Of a DNA stretch of 43,318 nt, positions 32,349-39,845 are shown in pieces. Each line of letters begins with the position of its first letter. The first letter of the stretch is position 1. Below the pieces are notes generated by a model. It worked only from the letters and a program-made list of their open reading frames with translations, did no database searches and was not told the DNA's origin. This DNA comes from an uncultured Actinomycetes bacterium. GTDB taxonomy: Bacteria > Actinomycetota > Actinomycetes > Nanopelagicales > Nanopelagicaceae. The position numbers were made by a program, and so were the translations under genes. The stretch covers positions 1 through 43,318 of the forward strand of contig CAIZKO010000096.1 in the NCBI GenBank assembly GCA_903933585.1, given 5' to 3'.

Positions 32349-34170
32349 TGAGCACCGCCATCGTTGCCTCGATAATTTCGGTCGTTGAAAATGGAAGTCC
32401 CCGGACTTTGTTATAGCCGGTAATGTCCTTCAAGAATTCAGAACGTAACAGCAACGCTAGTTGGCCGAGGTTCATCTCTGGAACGATGACGCGATCGTAC
32501 TTAGCCAGCACGTCTCCCAGGTTCTTGGGGAATGGGTTGATGTATTTAAGATGCGCTTGGGCCACCTTCTGGCCATTTTCGCGGAGCGCTTCAACGGCCG
32601 CCGCAATTGGTCCAAAGGTTGACCCCCAACCCAGCAGCAATACCTTTGCATCGCCCGTCACGTCATCAACGGTTAGATCTGGTACTTGAACCCCTGCCAC
32701 TTTCGCAGCGCGAGTGCGCACCATGAAATCATGATTAGTCGGGTCGTAGGAGATTGCGCCGGTCTGATCAGCTTTTTCAACTCCGCCGATTCGATGTTCT
32801 ATTCCTTTAGTGCCTGGGATTGCCCAGGGTCGAGCGAGCGTCTTGGGATCGCGGCTGTAAGGCATGAAATTCTCTTCAGTGTGCGCAAATTCAACGTGCA
32901 AATCAGGGAGTTCGGTTTCGTCTGGAATACGCCAAGGCTCTGAGCCATTTGCGATGTACCCATCAGAGAGAATAAACACTGGCACGCGATAGGTAGTGGC
33001 GATCCGCACCGCTTCGATCGCCATGTTGAAGCAATCTTTAGGTGTTGCAGGAGCAATAACTACAACAGGTGATTCACCATTGCGGCCGTACATCGCCTGC
33101 AGTAAATCTGCTTGCTCTGTCTTGGTTGGGAGCCCAGTTGAAGGTCCGCCACGTTGCACATCAATAACAATGAGAGGCAATTCCAGCATCACGCCGAGAC
33201 CAATCATCTCGGCCTTCAGTGCCAGGCCCGGACCAGAGGTAGATGTAACACCAATTGCTCCGCCGTATGCAGCTCCAAGTGCTGAGCCGACAGCAGCTAT
33301 TTCGTCTTCAGCTTGAAAGGTAATTACACCAAATCTTTTATGTTTGGAAAGTTCGTGCAAGATATCGGAAGCCGGTGTAATCGGATATGAACCCAAGAAG
33401 AGTTTGAGCCCGCTCTGTTTAGCCGCTGCAATGAGTCCATAGGAGAGTGCGGTATTGCCGCTGATATTGCGATATTTACCGGCGGGCATCTTTGCTGGAG
33501 CGATTTGGTACGAGACCGAAAATTCTTCCGTTGTCTCGCCAAAGTTCCAGCCTGCTTTAAAAGCGAGCAGATTGGCTTCAAGCAAATCAGGCTTCTTGGC
33601 AAATTTGCCTGTCAGAAACTTCTCTGTAGTTTCTGTAGGGCGGCTATACATCCAGGTTAGCAAACCAAGCGCAAACATATTCTTGGATCGTTCCGCATCC
33701 TTGCGCGACAAATTCAATTCCGAGAGAGTTGCCACCGTTAAGGAAGTCAAAGCGATCGGATGAACCTTGTAACCATCCAGCGCGCCATCTTCCAATGGAT
33801 TGGTCTCATATCCGACTTTTGTTAGATTGCGAGGAACGAATTCATCGGCATCAACAATAATCGTTGCACCCTTGGCGAGATCTTTGATATTTGCCTTGAG
33901 CGCAGCGGGATTCATTGCAACTAGTACATCTGGGGCATCTCCAGGTGTTTGAATATGGTGATCGGCAAAGTGCAGTTGAAATGAGGAAACTCCGAGCAAA
34001 GTCCCTTGTGGCGCTCTAATTTCAGCCGGAAAATTGGGCAAAGTAGAAATGTCGTTGCCCAAGATTGCTGTATCCATAGTAAAGCGATCACCGGTTAGCT
34101 GCATTCCGTCACCGCTGTCGCCTGCGAATCTGATAGATACCTGGTGCAGAGGAACTACCGTCTTACTCAC
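32341..34170 (-). CDS. korA: 2-oxoglutarate:ferredoxin oxidoreductase alpha/gamma fusion subunit
   Basis: A 609-aa fusion. The gamma domain (1 to about 200) starts with GDSGDGMQLTGD and has the loop that contacts CoA. The alpha domain follows, with GSYPITPASDIL, the sequence FQAEDEIAAVGSALGAAYGG, and TSTSGPGLALKAE, matching the pyrimidine-binding part of the TPP enzyme. A final domain (from about 470) supports dimer contacts. This fused layout is that of the actinobacterial KorA. The start is GTG. The 140-bp gap to the divergent ctaA gene should hold both promoters. Confidence 0.9.
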   Translation of the reverse strand: MSKTVVPLHQVSIRFAGDSGDGMQLTGDRFTMDTAILGNDISTLPNFPAEIRAPQGTLLGVSSFQLHFADHHIQTPGDAPDVLVAMNPAALKANIKDLAKGATIIVDADEFVPRNLTKVGYETNPLEDGALDGYKVHPIALTSLTVATLSELNLSRKDAERSKNMFALGLLTWMYSRPTETTEKFLTGKFAKKPDLLEANLLAFKAGWNFGETTEEFSVSYQIAPAKMPAGKYRNISGNTALSYGLIAAAKQSGLKLFLGSYPITPASDILHELSKHKRFGVITFQAEDEIAAVGSALGAAYGGAIGVTSTSGPGLALKAEMIGLGVMLELPLIVIDVQRGGPSTGLPTKTEQADLLQAMYGRNGESPVVVIAPATPKDCFNMAIEAVRIATTYRVPVFILSDGYIANGSEPWRIPDETELPDLHVEFAHTEENFMPYSRDPKTLARPWAIPGTKGIEHRIGGVEKADQTGAISYDPTNHDFMVRTRAAKVAGVQVPDLTVDDVTGDAKVLLLGWGSTFGPIAAAVEALRENGQKVAQAHLKYINPFPKNLGDVLAKYDRVIVPEMNLGQLALLLRSEFLKDITGYNKVRGLPFSTTEIIEATMAVLSD

Positions 34171-34255
34171 GCTTACATCTTGCCACTCTGGGGGGGATTT
34201 CGGTAAGAGGTCCGCTCATTTATTTATCTTTGGGTGCTAACACTCTGGCGAGCAG

Positions 34256-34274
34256 GGAAATATCAAGTATTTCC
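34256..34274. promoter_or_regulatory. Inverted repeat between korA and ctaA
   Basis: GGAAATA (34256-34262) and TATTTCC (34268-34274) form a 7-bp-arm inverted repeat with a 5-bp spacer. It lies 37 bp before the ctaA start codon and 86 bp before korA. This size and place suit an operator for a dimeric repressor, but no regulator gene is adjacent. Confidence 0.3.
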
Positions 34275-34310
34275 GTATGACGCGATCTGCGCGACGGTGC
34301 AGGGGGAAGA

Positions 34311-35207
34311 ATGCAGACCATGTTTAAAAACTCAGGTAAGTGGTTGCCACGCGTCGCAGTAGCTTCTGCGATTACCGTCTATTTTCTTATTATCTTTGGG
34401 AGCCATGTCCGCGTAACCGACTCTGGCATGGGATGTCCAGATTGGCCGCTTTGCAAGGGCAGCCTCAACCCCGCCCAAGGCTTTCACGCCTTCATGGAGC
34501 AGATGCATCGCTACTTCGCAGGGCTCGCATCGATACTTGTCGTGCTCACAGCGATCATTGCCAAGCGGAGCAAGGTTCAACCAGCAGCTATTCGCCCAGC
34601 ACTTGTCACCGGGTTCATTATTTTTATTCAAGTGATTCTCGGGGCAGTCACCGTCTACGATGGGAATGGCGCACCAACAGTTGCCGGGCATTTACTCGCG
34701 GGGCTCGCACTTTTGGGAGGCGCCACGATGACAGCGGTTGCCGCCTTGGTACCAAAGGTGAGTCTTCTAGGTCGGAGACTTAACCCAATAAGTTGGATCG
34801 CGGTTTCAGCCGCGGGGTTGCTCTACATCTCGGGATCGCTGATAGTAAATGCCGAGGCCGAAAAGTATTGTGCTCGATTCCCGCTCTGCCCGACCGGAAT
34901 ATCTGCTCGCTATGTCGCTCTGCACCTTGTGCATCGCAGCATGGTTCTAATTGCCTCTATCGCGCTGATTACCTTTGCGGTTCACGCGTGGCGCAATTGG
35001 GGCTCGCACCGAGCCGCTCGTCCATTAGCTGGCTCAATAATCTTGCTCTTGCTTTCAACAGCGCTACTGGGAATATTCAGCGCATTATTGAAAGCCCCTG
35101 CTCATCTGCAGGATCTGCATCTAGCAGGTGCCGCGGCGGTGCTAGCGGTAACAGTTGCGCTCGCATCGGTGGGTTGGTTTACAGCGGCGGATGCCAAAAC
35201 AGTTTGA
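34311..35207 (+). CDS. ctaA: Heme A synthase
   Basis: A 298-aa membrane protein with about eight helices. H32 in FGSHVRVTDSGMGCPDWPLC, the cysteine pair C42 and C48, H66 in EQMHRYFAG, and the histidines in AGHLLAGL, LVHRSMVL and LHLAGAA match the heme ligands and loop of CtaA/Cox15. It oxidises the heme O methyl group to make heme A for cytochrome c oxidase. The AGGGGGAAG ribosome-binding site before ATG 34311 supports the start. No ctaB is in the window. It is divergent from korA. Confidence 0.9.
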   Translation: MQTMFKNSGKWLPRVAVASAITVYFLIIFGSHVRVTDSGMGCPDWPLCKGSLNPAQGFHAFMEQMHRYFAGLASILVVLTAIIAKRSKVQPAAIRPALVTGFIIFIQVILGAVTVYDGNGAPTVAGHLLAGLALLGGATMTAVAALVPKVSLLGRRLNPISWIAVSAAGLLYISGSLIVNAEAEKYCARFPLCPTGISARYVALHLVHRSMVLIASIALITFAVHAWRNWGSHRAARPLAGSIILLLLSTALLGIFSALLKAPAHLQDLHLAGAAAVLAVTVALASVGWFTAADAKTV

Positions 35208-35219
35208 TCGCGAAGCCGA

Positions 35220-35393
35220 TTATCCCGCTTCTTTGTTTGCTTCTTCCGCAGAGAGTAGTTGCGTGGTTGCTATGCTCGAAAATCCGCAATCGTTACATTG
35301 GACGATCATTCCAATTGCCCTGCTATAGAGGGTATCTAGATTAATTGAGTTGCAATAGGCACATTCTGGTACTTCCAATAATTCTTCTCGCAT
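35220..35393 (-). CDS. Mini zinc-ribbon protein, copy 1
   Basis: A 57-aa protein with two Cys pairs, C11-x2-C14 and C33-x2-C36, making a small zinc ribbon. It is a paralogue of the gene at 35508-35678. Both follow the pattern PEC-x2-C-x-S, YS, C-x2-CG, AT, LS and a final AG. The ATG at 35393 is favoured because the DNA before it (CGCGGAATGTGGG) aligns with the upstream sequence of the other copy, where it contains a ribosome-binding site. A second in-frame ATG at 35403-35405 would add four residues. Such proteins can bind nucleic acid or a partner protein; the role is not known. It converges on the ctaA gene. Confidence 0.65.
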   Translation of the reverse strand: MREELLEVPECAYCNSINLDTLYSRAIGMIVQCNDCGFSSIATTQLLSAEEANKEAG

Positions 35394-35507
35394 GTAGACC
35401 CACATTCCGCGTTAGGAGCTAGCACCGGGGAGCGGATTAAGTGTGACATCTCTCAGCGGAAAATCAGCGGACTTTCAGATGAGTGGCGGCTAGATATTTC
35501 GCCTGCT

Positions 35508-35678
35508 TTAACCCGCCAACAGATTGATTGAAGGTGAGGAGAGATGTTCGTTGGTGGCTGCGCACGAATATCCGCACTCGATGCATTCAGCCATGAGGCC
35601 CGTAGTCTTGCTATAGAAGAGTTCTAGCTCCCTGGAGTGGCAAAAAGAACATTCAGGAGTATCAAGTACTTGTCGCAT
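35508..35678 (-). CDS. Mini zinc-ribbon protein, copy 2
   Basis: A 56-aa protein with zinc-ribbon cysteines C10-x2-C13 and C32-x2-C35, plus an extra C39. It shares about half its residues with copy 1, and the two lie in tandem, 114 bp apart. GGAAGGTGG, six bases before the ATG at 35678, is a good ribosome-binding site. The longer frame to 35738 has no such site and is less likely, although the DNA similarity between copies reaches nine bases upstream of the start. No characterised family was recognised. It could be a translation- or transcription-associated factor. Confidence 0.65.
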   Translation of the reverse strand: MRQVLDTPECSFCHSRELELFYSKTTGLMAECIECGYSCAATNEHLSSPSINLLAG

Positions 35679-35813
35679 TTCTAACCACCTTCCGCGCATA
35701 GGAAATAGCCTTTGGGGGAAGTAAGTAAATTTTTCCACTGATTAGCAGAAAAAGTCTGACAAATGAGGTTAATGGGGGATAAACGTTTCCTGAATTAATC
35801 ATCAGTGCTCGCC

Positions 35814-35852
35814 GCAAGCCAGCCAAGGTCGCTTTGCCTGGAAAACGCTTGC
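35814..35852. promoter_or_regulatory. Possible hairpin downstream of the 52-aa secreted peptide gene
   Basis: GCAAGC (35814-35819) pairs with GCTTGC (35847-35852). The inner bases CCAAGG and CCTGG can pair with one bulge. It lies just after the stop of the 52-aa peptide gene. There is no U-tract, so a terminator call is weak. Confidence 0.25.
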
Positions 35853-35858
35853 TGAGGG

Positions 35859-36017
35859 TTACTGAGGTCGTTTTGATGAGAAATGAGCGTGATGGAACCG
35901 CTCCACATGCGAGTGGCGCATGGCATCTAACTCTGCATTTGTAGCGTAAGTATCGCCGCTAAATAGCGAAAAGAGACCCGCGACCATCAGCAATGAGTAG
36001 CGCAGTAAATGGGTCAT
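35859..36017 (-). CDS. Small secreted His-rich peptide (52 aa)
   Basis: A 52-codon open reading frame beginning MTHLLRYSLLMVAGLFSLFS. A signal peptide of about 25 residues ends in GDTYA, leaving a mature peptide of about 27 residues, TNAELDAMRHSHVERFHHAH and then FSSKRPQ. Five histidines lie in a ten-residue stretch (35-45), a likely site for Zn, Cu or Ni. The ribosome-binding site AAGGAGG is perfect and ends six bases before the ATG, the strongest in the window, which supports real expression despite the small size. It lies between the SDR gene and the zinc-ribbon copies, on the same strand. No known family was recognised. Confidence 0.7.
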   Translation of the reverse strand: MTHLLRYSLLMVAGLFSLFSGDTYATNAELDAMRHSHVERFHHAHFSSKRPQ

Positions 36018-36121
36018 AGGAAACCTCCTTCAGCGCAGAAGGTAACCAATGAAGTTTAAGTCAGATCGGTAATTGCAATGACGGCAGGCGAACTTTAAGC
36101 AAAGTTTGAGGCGTTCTCCCA

Positions 36122-36907
36122 TCAAGCCCAGATATTGTCGCCTCGGAGCGCAGCATCTGAACCACCATCTATATAGATCGTCTGGCCGGTAGTGTGAGTG
36201 TTTTCCTTGCTCGTCAGCCAAACCAATAAGTATGCAACCTGAACCGCCTTTAAATAGTGATTCAGAGGCATGGGAACCATCGCATCAATCGCGGCCCTTG
36301 CTTCGGCAGTTGAAATCATATCTGCGACCATTGGGGTCTCAACAATTCCGGGACCAACCGCATTAAGTGGAATTCCCGCTCCAGCCCAGGCTGGTTTGAT
36401 GCATTCGCGACGAACCCAACGACCCAAGGCTCGCTTTGTGGATCCGTAGATCAGCGCGGCTTTCTCATCTCCTTCGTCGCATAAGCCCTGTGCGATCGTC
36501 AGAGCAGATTCCTCGTTGTCTGCCAACATCGCTTCGACAAGCGCGGGTGAGTTAGGCATCAGGGATGCCATGGAACTTGTTATGGCAACGCGTGGATTCT
36601 TACTTCCGGAGAGCGTTGGAAGAAGGCCCTCCACAAAATCTTTTACGCCAAAGTAATTCACTGAAACGGTTTTAGGAGTAGGGGTTGCGAGGCCAGCGCA
36701 AGCGATGATGGCGTCAATCTTTCCCTTGCTCTTCTTGATAACCGCCTCGACACCATCTCTTCTTCCTTGCACGGTACTTAAATCAACATTGATATCAGTT
36801 TTATGGATATCGACGCCAATAACTTTCTCTCCGCGCTCCTTTAGCAAGGCGCAAGTAGCTGCGCCAATTCCAGATGCGGCTCCGGTGACTACATATAAAC
36901 GGCTCAT
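36122..36907 (-). CDS. Short-chain dehydrogenase/reductase, 3-alpha-HSD/carbonyl-reductase type
   Basis: A 261-aa SDR. TGAASGIG (8-15) is the cofactor motif, with D33 at the end of the second strand suggesting NAD(H). N84, S111/S112, Y154 and K158 (YGSTK) form the catalytic set. A long insertion of about 40 residues between the Ser and the Tyr, and a C-terminal IYIDGGSDAALRG, are typical of the HsdA branch that includes Comamonas 3-alpha-hydroxysteroid dehydrogenase/carbonyl reductase. It reduces or oxidises an alcohol/ketone pair. The natural substrate is not known. GGGAAAGAAG before the ATG supports the start. Confidence 0.85.
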   Translation of the reverse strand: MSRLYVVTGAASGIGAATCALLKERGEKVIGVDIHKTDINVDLSTVQGRRDGVEAVIKKSKGKIDAIIACAGLATPTPKTVSVNYFGVKDFVEGLLPTLSGSKNPRVAITSSMASLMPNSPALVEAMLADNEESALTIAQGLCDEGDEKAALIYGSTKRALGRWVRRECIKPAWAGAGIPLNAVGPGIVETPMVADMISTAEARAAIDAMVPMPLNHYLKAVQVAYLLVWLTSKENTHTTGQTIYIDGGSDAALRGDNIWA

Positions 36908-36930
36908 TTCTTACTTCTTTCCCTGAGATT

Positions 36931-37347
36931 TTAAAGATCGTGAACAACCATTTTTCGTGCAACAGCCAACAATTCTCCATCTGACATATTTTCCGCATCG
37001 ATATCTTGAATCGCGCGGATTCCCTTTGCAATCTCCTGATGATGATCCCGCAGGTACGAAGCCAGATTGTGTACTGCGCTCGCTTTACCTTTACCGCCTC
37101 CGGCTAGATATATGTAGTCAAACCCTTTGATCTCAAATGCAACTTTCTCGGCAAAGTGTGGATCTAACTTAGAGCGATTGCGTCCACTCAAAAATTGATT
37201 CAGCACCTTGCGATAATCCTTATCTTTATGCGCTTCCGCAAAAGATGTAGGAATCGATCCAGCCTCGAAACTACCTTTCCAAATCTTGGTATGTGTTCTT
37301 GATAGAACTACGAATACTTTATGAGTGGGTGTATGTGCGGCGTCCAT
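36931..37347 (-). CDS. eRF1-domain-3/host-attachment-like protein
   Basis: A 138-aa protein. The first part, KVFVVLSRTHTKIWKG, reads like the opening strand of an RNase-H-like or L30-type domain of the eRF1/baeRF and host-attachment superfamily. The second part, FDYIYLAGGGKGKASAVHNL followed by a YLRDHHQEIAKGI helix, has the glycine-rich loop seen in these proteins. It ends with a helix around SDGELLAVAR. Such domains are thought to act on ribosomes or tRNA, but the function of this branch is not known. GAGAGAAG before the ATG supports the start. It precedes the SDR gene by 23 bp and may be cotranscribed with it. Confidence 0.45.
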   Translation of the reverse strand: MDAAHTPTHKVFVVLSRTHTKIWKGSFEAGSIPTSFAEAHKDKDYRKVLNQFLSGRNRSKLDPHFAEKVAFEIKGFDYIYLAGGGKGKASAVHNLASYLRDHHQEIAKGIRAIQDIDAENMSDGELLAVARKMVVHDL

Positions 37348-37449
37348 ATGAAGCTTCTCTCAGAGAACTAGATCGTGCTGTCTAATCCATTCTGCTCCAG
37401 TTAGCGAGGCCGCAAAAGTAGTTTCGAGTATTTTCCCAAGGGATAGCAC

Positions 37450-37851
37450 TCAATTAAAACTGAAGCCAAGCAGAATGAAGAGAATGCCGAAGAGTGGTGG
37501 TAGCGCCTGGATGAGAGCCGCACGCTTGGAATTCTTTACGCTCAAGAGCAAAACTAATCCCGCCAGTGTCATCGACGTTGCTGAAAAAATTATCAGGGAG
37601 AATCCGACAGTTGTGTTAATGCTCAAGAGGAGTGATCCCAGTAGTACGCCTAATGCGAGAAATAGATTGTAGAAACCTTGGTTGTATGCCATTGCGCGCA
37701 AGATCTCTGCATGCTCCTGGCTAGCTAAGCCAAATTTCTTCCAAGTTTTTGGTTTAAGCCAATCGACACTTTCGAGTTTGAAAAAATATAAATGCAATAC
37801 ACCCGATATTCCGGTGAAAAGAGAGCCAAAAACCAGAAAAAAATTTCTCAT
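37450..37851 (-). CDS. DUF1304 family membrane protein
   Basis: A 133-aa protein with four membrane helices. EHAEILRAMAYNQGFYNLFLALG is split here as EHAEILRAMAYNQGFYN and its helix, the signature of DUF1304 proteins. The start at ATG 37851 gives MRNFFLVFGSLF and the expected family length. The longer frame to 37902 adds 17 residues without membrane character and has no ribosome-binding site. The function of DUF1304 is unknown. It is probably transcribed alone. Confidence 0.75.
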   Translation of the reverse strand: MRNFFLVFGSLFTGISGVLHLYFFKLESVDWLKPKTWKKFGLASQEHAEILRAMAYNQGFYNLFLALGVLLGSLLLSINTTVGFSLIIFSATSMTLAGLVLLLSVKNSKRAALIQALPPLFGILFILLGFSFN

Positions 37852-37965
37852 AAAACGAGTATGGCACCCTGCTTTTGACTGGGTCGTGAACCCAAAGTCC
37901 ATAAATTGAAGGCTCTACAAGTTTATGGCGATGGCCGTTTTTCGCACACTTTGAGCGTGGCATGT

Positions 37966-38008
37966 CTGCTGGGTCACACCCCCCAAAAAACCTCGTGTGA
38001 CCCAGTAG
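37966..38008. promoter_or_regulatory. Long inverted repeat upstream of the secreted-protein cluster
   Basis: CTGGGTCACAC (37969-37979) and GTGTGACCCAG (37995-38005) are perfect complements. Three more pairs (one G:T) extend the arms to 37966 and 38008. The 15-nt spacer is CCCCC, an A-run and CCTC. It lies about 90 bp upstream of the first secreted-protein gene and 115 bp upstream of the DUF1304 start. No U-tract follows. It may be an operator or an RNA hairpin in a leader. Confidence 0.6.
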
Positions 38009-38100
38009 ATACCTGCGCAAGTGGTAGCCCCCTCCATTTTGGCTGACTCACGAGCGACTCAGGTCAACAATTCACTTGTAAGGAAAAACCTATATATGAG

Positions 38101-38778
38101 ATGGCGGAAATAGAAATGACGCGGATTACAAGCATGAGACGGCTATATTCTCTAATCGCGGTAACGGTGGTGTGCGGAGCGCTCGTTGGCGCAAATCCCG
38201 CCAATGCTGCTACCAAATCCATTACTTGTTATAAGGGAACTGCCTCGAAGATTATGAAGGCAGCTACACCTAAGTGTCCAACCGGTTGGACTACAAAGAA
38301 GCCAGTCGCTACGAAGACAACCGCACCTACTTCCAGCACTTCTAAGTCACTTTCCATCAACGCCACATACACCGGAAAGATTGCGACGCTCTGGACAGAT
38401 TCCAGTGTTAGCGCGACTTCAGTAACTGCCACTGGCACAGGAACAACTCTTGGACTTACCCAGCTCACCGGAAGCGGCTCTTCTTCACCATCCAGCCAAT
38501 GCGACTCAATAAATGGAACTGGAACTATCTCAGATGGAACTAACACTCTGAAGGCAAGTTTCGATCCAGCATCGCAAGGTTGCGCTAAAGAGTCAGCCGC
38601 CCCAACAACGGTAACTATCACAGGTACCGCAATTATCTCTGGCGGAACAGGAAAGTATGCCGGAGCTACCGGAACGCTTAAGTTCACAGGAAGTTTCAAA
38701 GTTGGATCAACAGCAGCGGGAACAAGTGAGTCCAACGCATTGACTCTTACCATCTCTGGCAGTTTCAACACCAAATAG
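38101..38778 (+). CDS. Secreted protein with ITCYKG-type cysteine module
   Basis: A 225-aa secreted protein of unknown function. A signal peptide ends near ANPANA. The mature protein starts with a two-cysteine module, SITCYKGTASKIMKAATPKC followed by PTGW, which is reminiscent of short modules in freshwater actinobacterial secreted proteins. A Ser/Thr-rich linker leads to a beta-rich domain with a second cysteine pair and the phrase SGGTGKYAGATGTLKFTGSF, as in dirigent/allene-oxide-cyclase-like barrels. In-frame ATGs at 38116 and 38134 are alternative starts, because the n-region before MRRLYSLIA is acidic and long. AAGGAA lies 15 bases upstream of 38101. It is the first gene of a three-gene secreted cluster. 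Confidence 0.65.
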   Translation: MAEIEMTRITSMRRLYSLIAVTVVCGALVGANPANAATKSITCYKGTASKIMKAATPKCPTGWTTKKPVATKTTAPTSSTSKSLSINATYTGKIATLWTDSSVSATSVTATGTGTTLGLTQLTGSGSSSPSSQCDSINGTGTISDGTNTLKASFDPASQGCAKESAAPTTVTITGTAIISGGTGKYAGATGTLKFTGSFKVGSTAAGTSESNALTLTISGSFNTK

Positions 38779-38820
38779 TTTTCCCACCTCGAAGTTCTCA
38801 ACCAATAAGGAGCAAAAGCA

Positions 38821-39780
38821 ATGAGAAGTAATAAATCAAAGGCACTGATAGTGGCCCTCGCCCTGGCAGGAGCATCACTAGTTGGAAGTTCAGCAGCAAA
38901 CGCCGCCGGAACTGCCCCAACGCTCGTTCTATCCGGTGGAAGCACCGTCTTCGGCCTTAGCCCAGCAATTATCGTTGCAACGGCTGGCGCACCAGGAAAT
39001 GTGGCTTTCTCAGTCGGAACAACCGTTATCGTCGGCTGCGAAGCAGTTGCTACAACCACAGTTGCACCCTTTGTTTCCAAGTGCTCATGGGTACCAGCAG
39101 CTGCTGGTCCAGCAACTCTTAATGCCGTACTTACACCAACAGATGCAGTGACCTATACCGTCGCTAATGCCGCCCCTCTGACTGTTAAAACCGGTACTCC
39201 TGTACAAGGCACTGCACCAAACCCACTTAGCCTCTATGTAGACACCGTATTGGCGAGCGGTACAACTGGTGTTCTCGCCCCTCGTTTCGGCGTTAGCTGC
39301 GCAGTAACAAGCCAATTCATAGTTGGTCAAACCATCGTCTTTCGCGTCTATGGAAATGACGCAGATCTTGGCGGAGCCGTTCTTGACTCCACAAACGTCG
39401 CGAGCGCAAGCGTTCAAGTTGCAGGCGTAGCAACACCAATTCCTCTCGCTTATGGCAATCACAGCGGAGTCGCATTTTGGACAGCCGTATTGAAGACGGG
39501 CACAACCGCCGGTCTTTACAACACATTGGGAGTAATTAACTTCAAGGTAACTGTTACAACCAAGGATCAGAACACGATCAAGGTTTTGGCTACCAAGAGG
39601 GCTCCTCGCATGCTCAATGGAGTACGCGTTAGAGATGCTAGCGGCGCACAGATTTACGATCGCGTTAGCTACTACAAGACTGTTTCAATCTCTCCAGCAC
39701 TGAAGGGTGCTACTGCAGTTTGGCAGTCAAACTTCACCCCAACTTCACAACTCACTCTGTTCGCAGTTCCAACCAACTAA
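38821..39780 (+). CDS. Secreted protein of unknown function (319 aa)
   Basis: A 319-aa protein with a clear signal peptide (1-28, SSAANA). Residues 30-125 look like an Ig-type beta-sandwich with C73 and C87. A second part from about 140 has FRVYGNDADLGGAVLDSTNV and ends in a beta-rich stretch. AAGGAG, eight bases before the ATG, fixes the start. It follows the preceding gene by 42 bp and is followed by another secreted gene after 65 bp, so the three are likely an operon. No enzyme motif was recognised. Confidence 0.65.
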   Translation: MRSNKSKALIVALALAGASLVGSSAANAAGTAPTLVLSGGSTVFGLSPAIIVATAGAPGNVAFSVGTTVIVGCEAVATTTVAPFVSKCSWVPAAAGPATLNAVLTPTDAVTYTVANAAPLTVKTGTPVQGTAPNPLSLYVDTVLASGTTGVLAPRFGVSCAVTSQFIVGQTIVFRVYGNDADLGGAVLDSTNVASASVQVAGVATPIPLAYGNHSGVAFWTAVLKTGTTAGLYNTLGVINFKVTVTTKDQNTIKVLATKRAPRMLNGVRVRDASGAQIYDRVSYYKTVSISPALKGATAVWQSNFTPTSQLTLFAVPTN

Positions 39781-39845
39781 AACAGAGACGAACCGTAGAC
39801 GCGGTTCCTAGCAAAAACACATCGAAACTCTAGGAAAGGTTCATC

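Noticed and set aside
34230-34250. A CIRCE/HrcA-like operator (GTGCTAACACTC) before ctaA
   Set aside because: Only one half resembles the TTAGCACTC arm; there is no matching second arm at the 9-bp spacing.
38229-39080. A 283-codon antisense open frame across two secreted-protein genes
   Set aside because: It has no ribosome-binding site or domain. Its composition mirrors the Ala/Thr-rich genes on the other strand, which have signal peptides and good starts.
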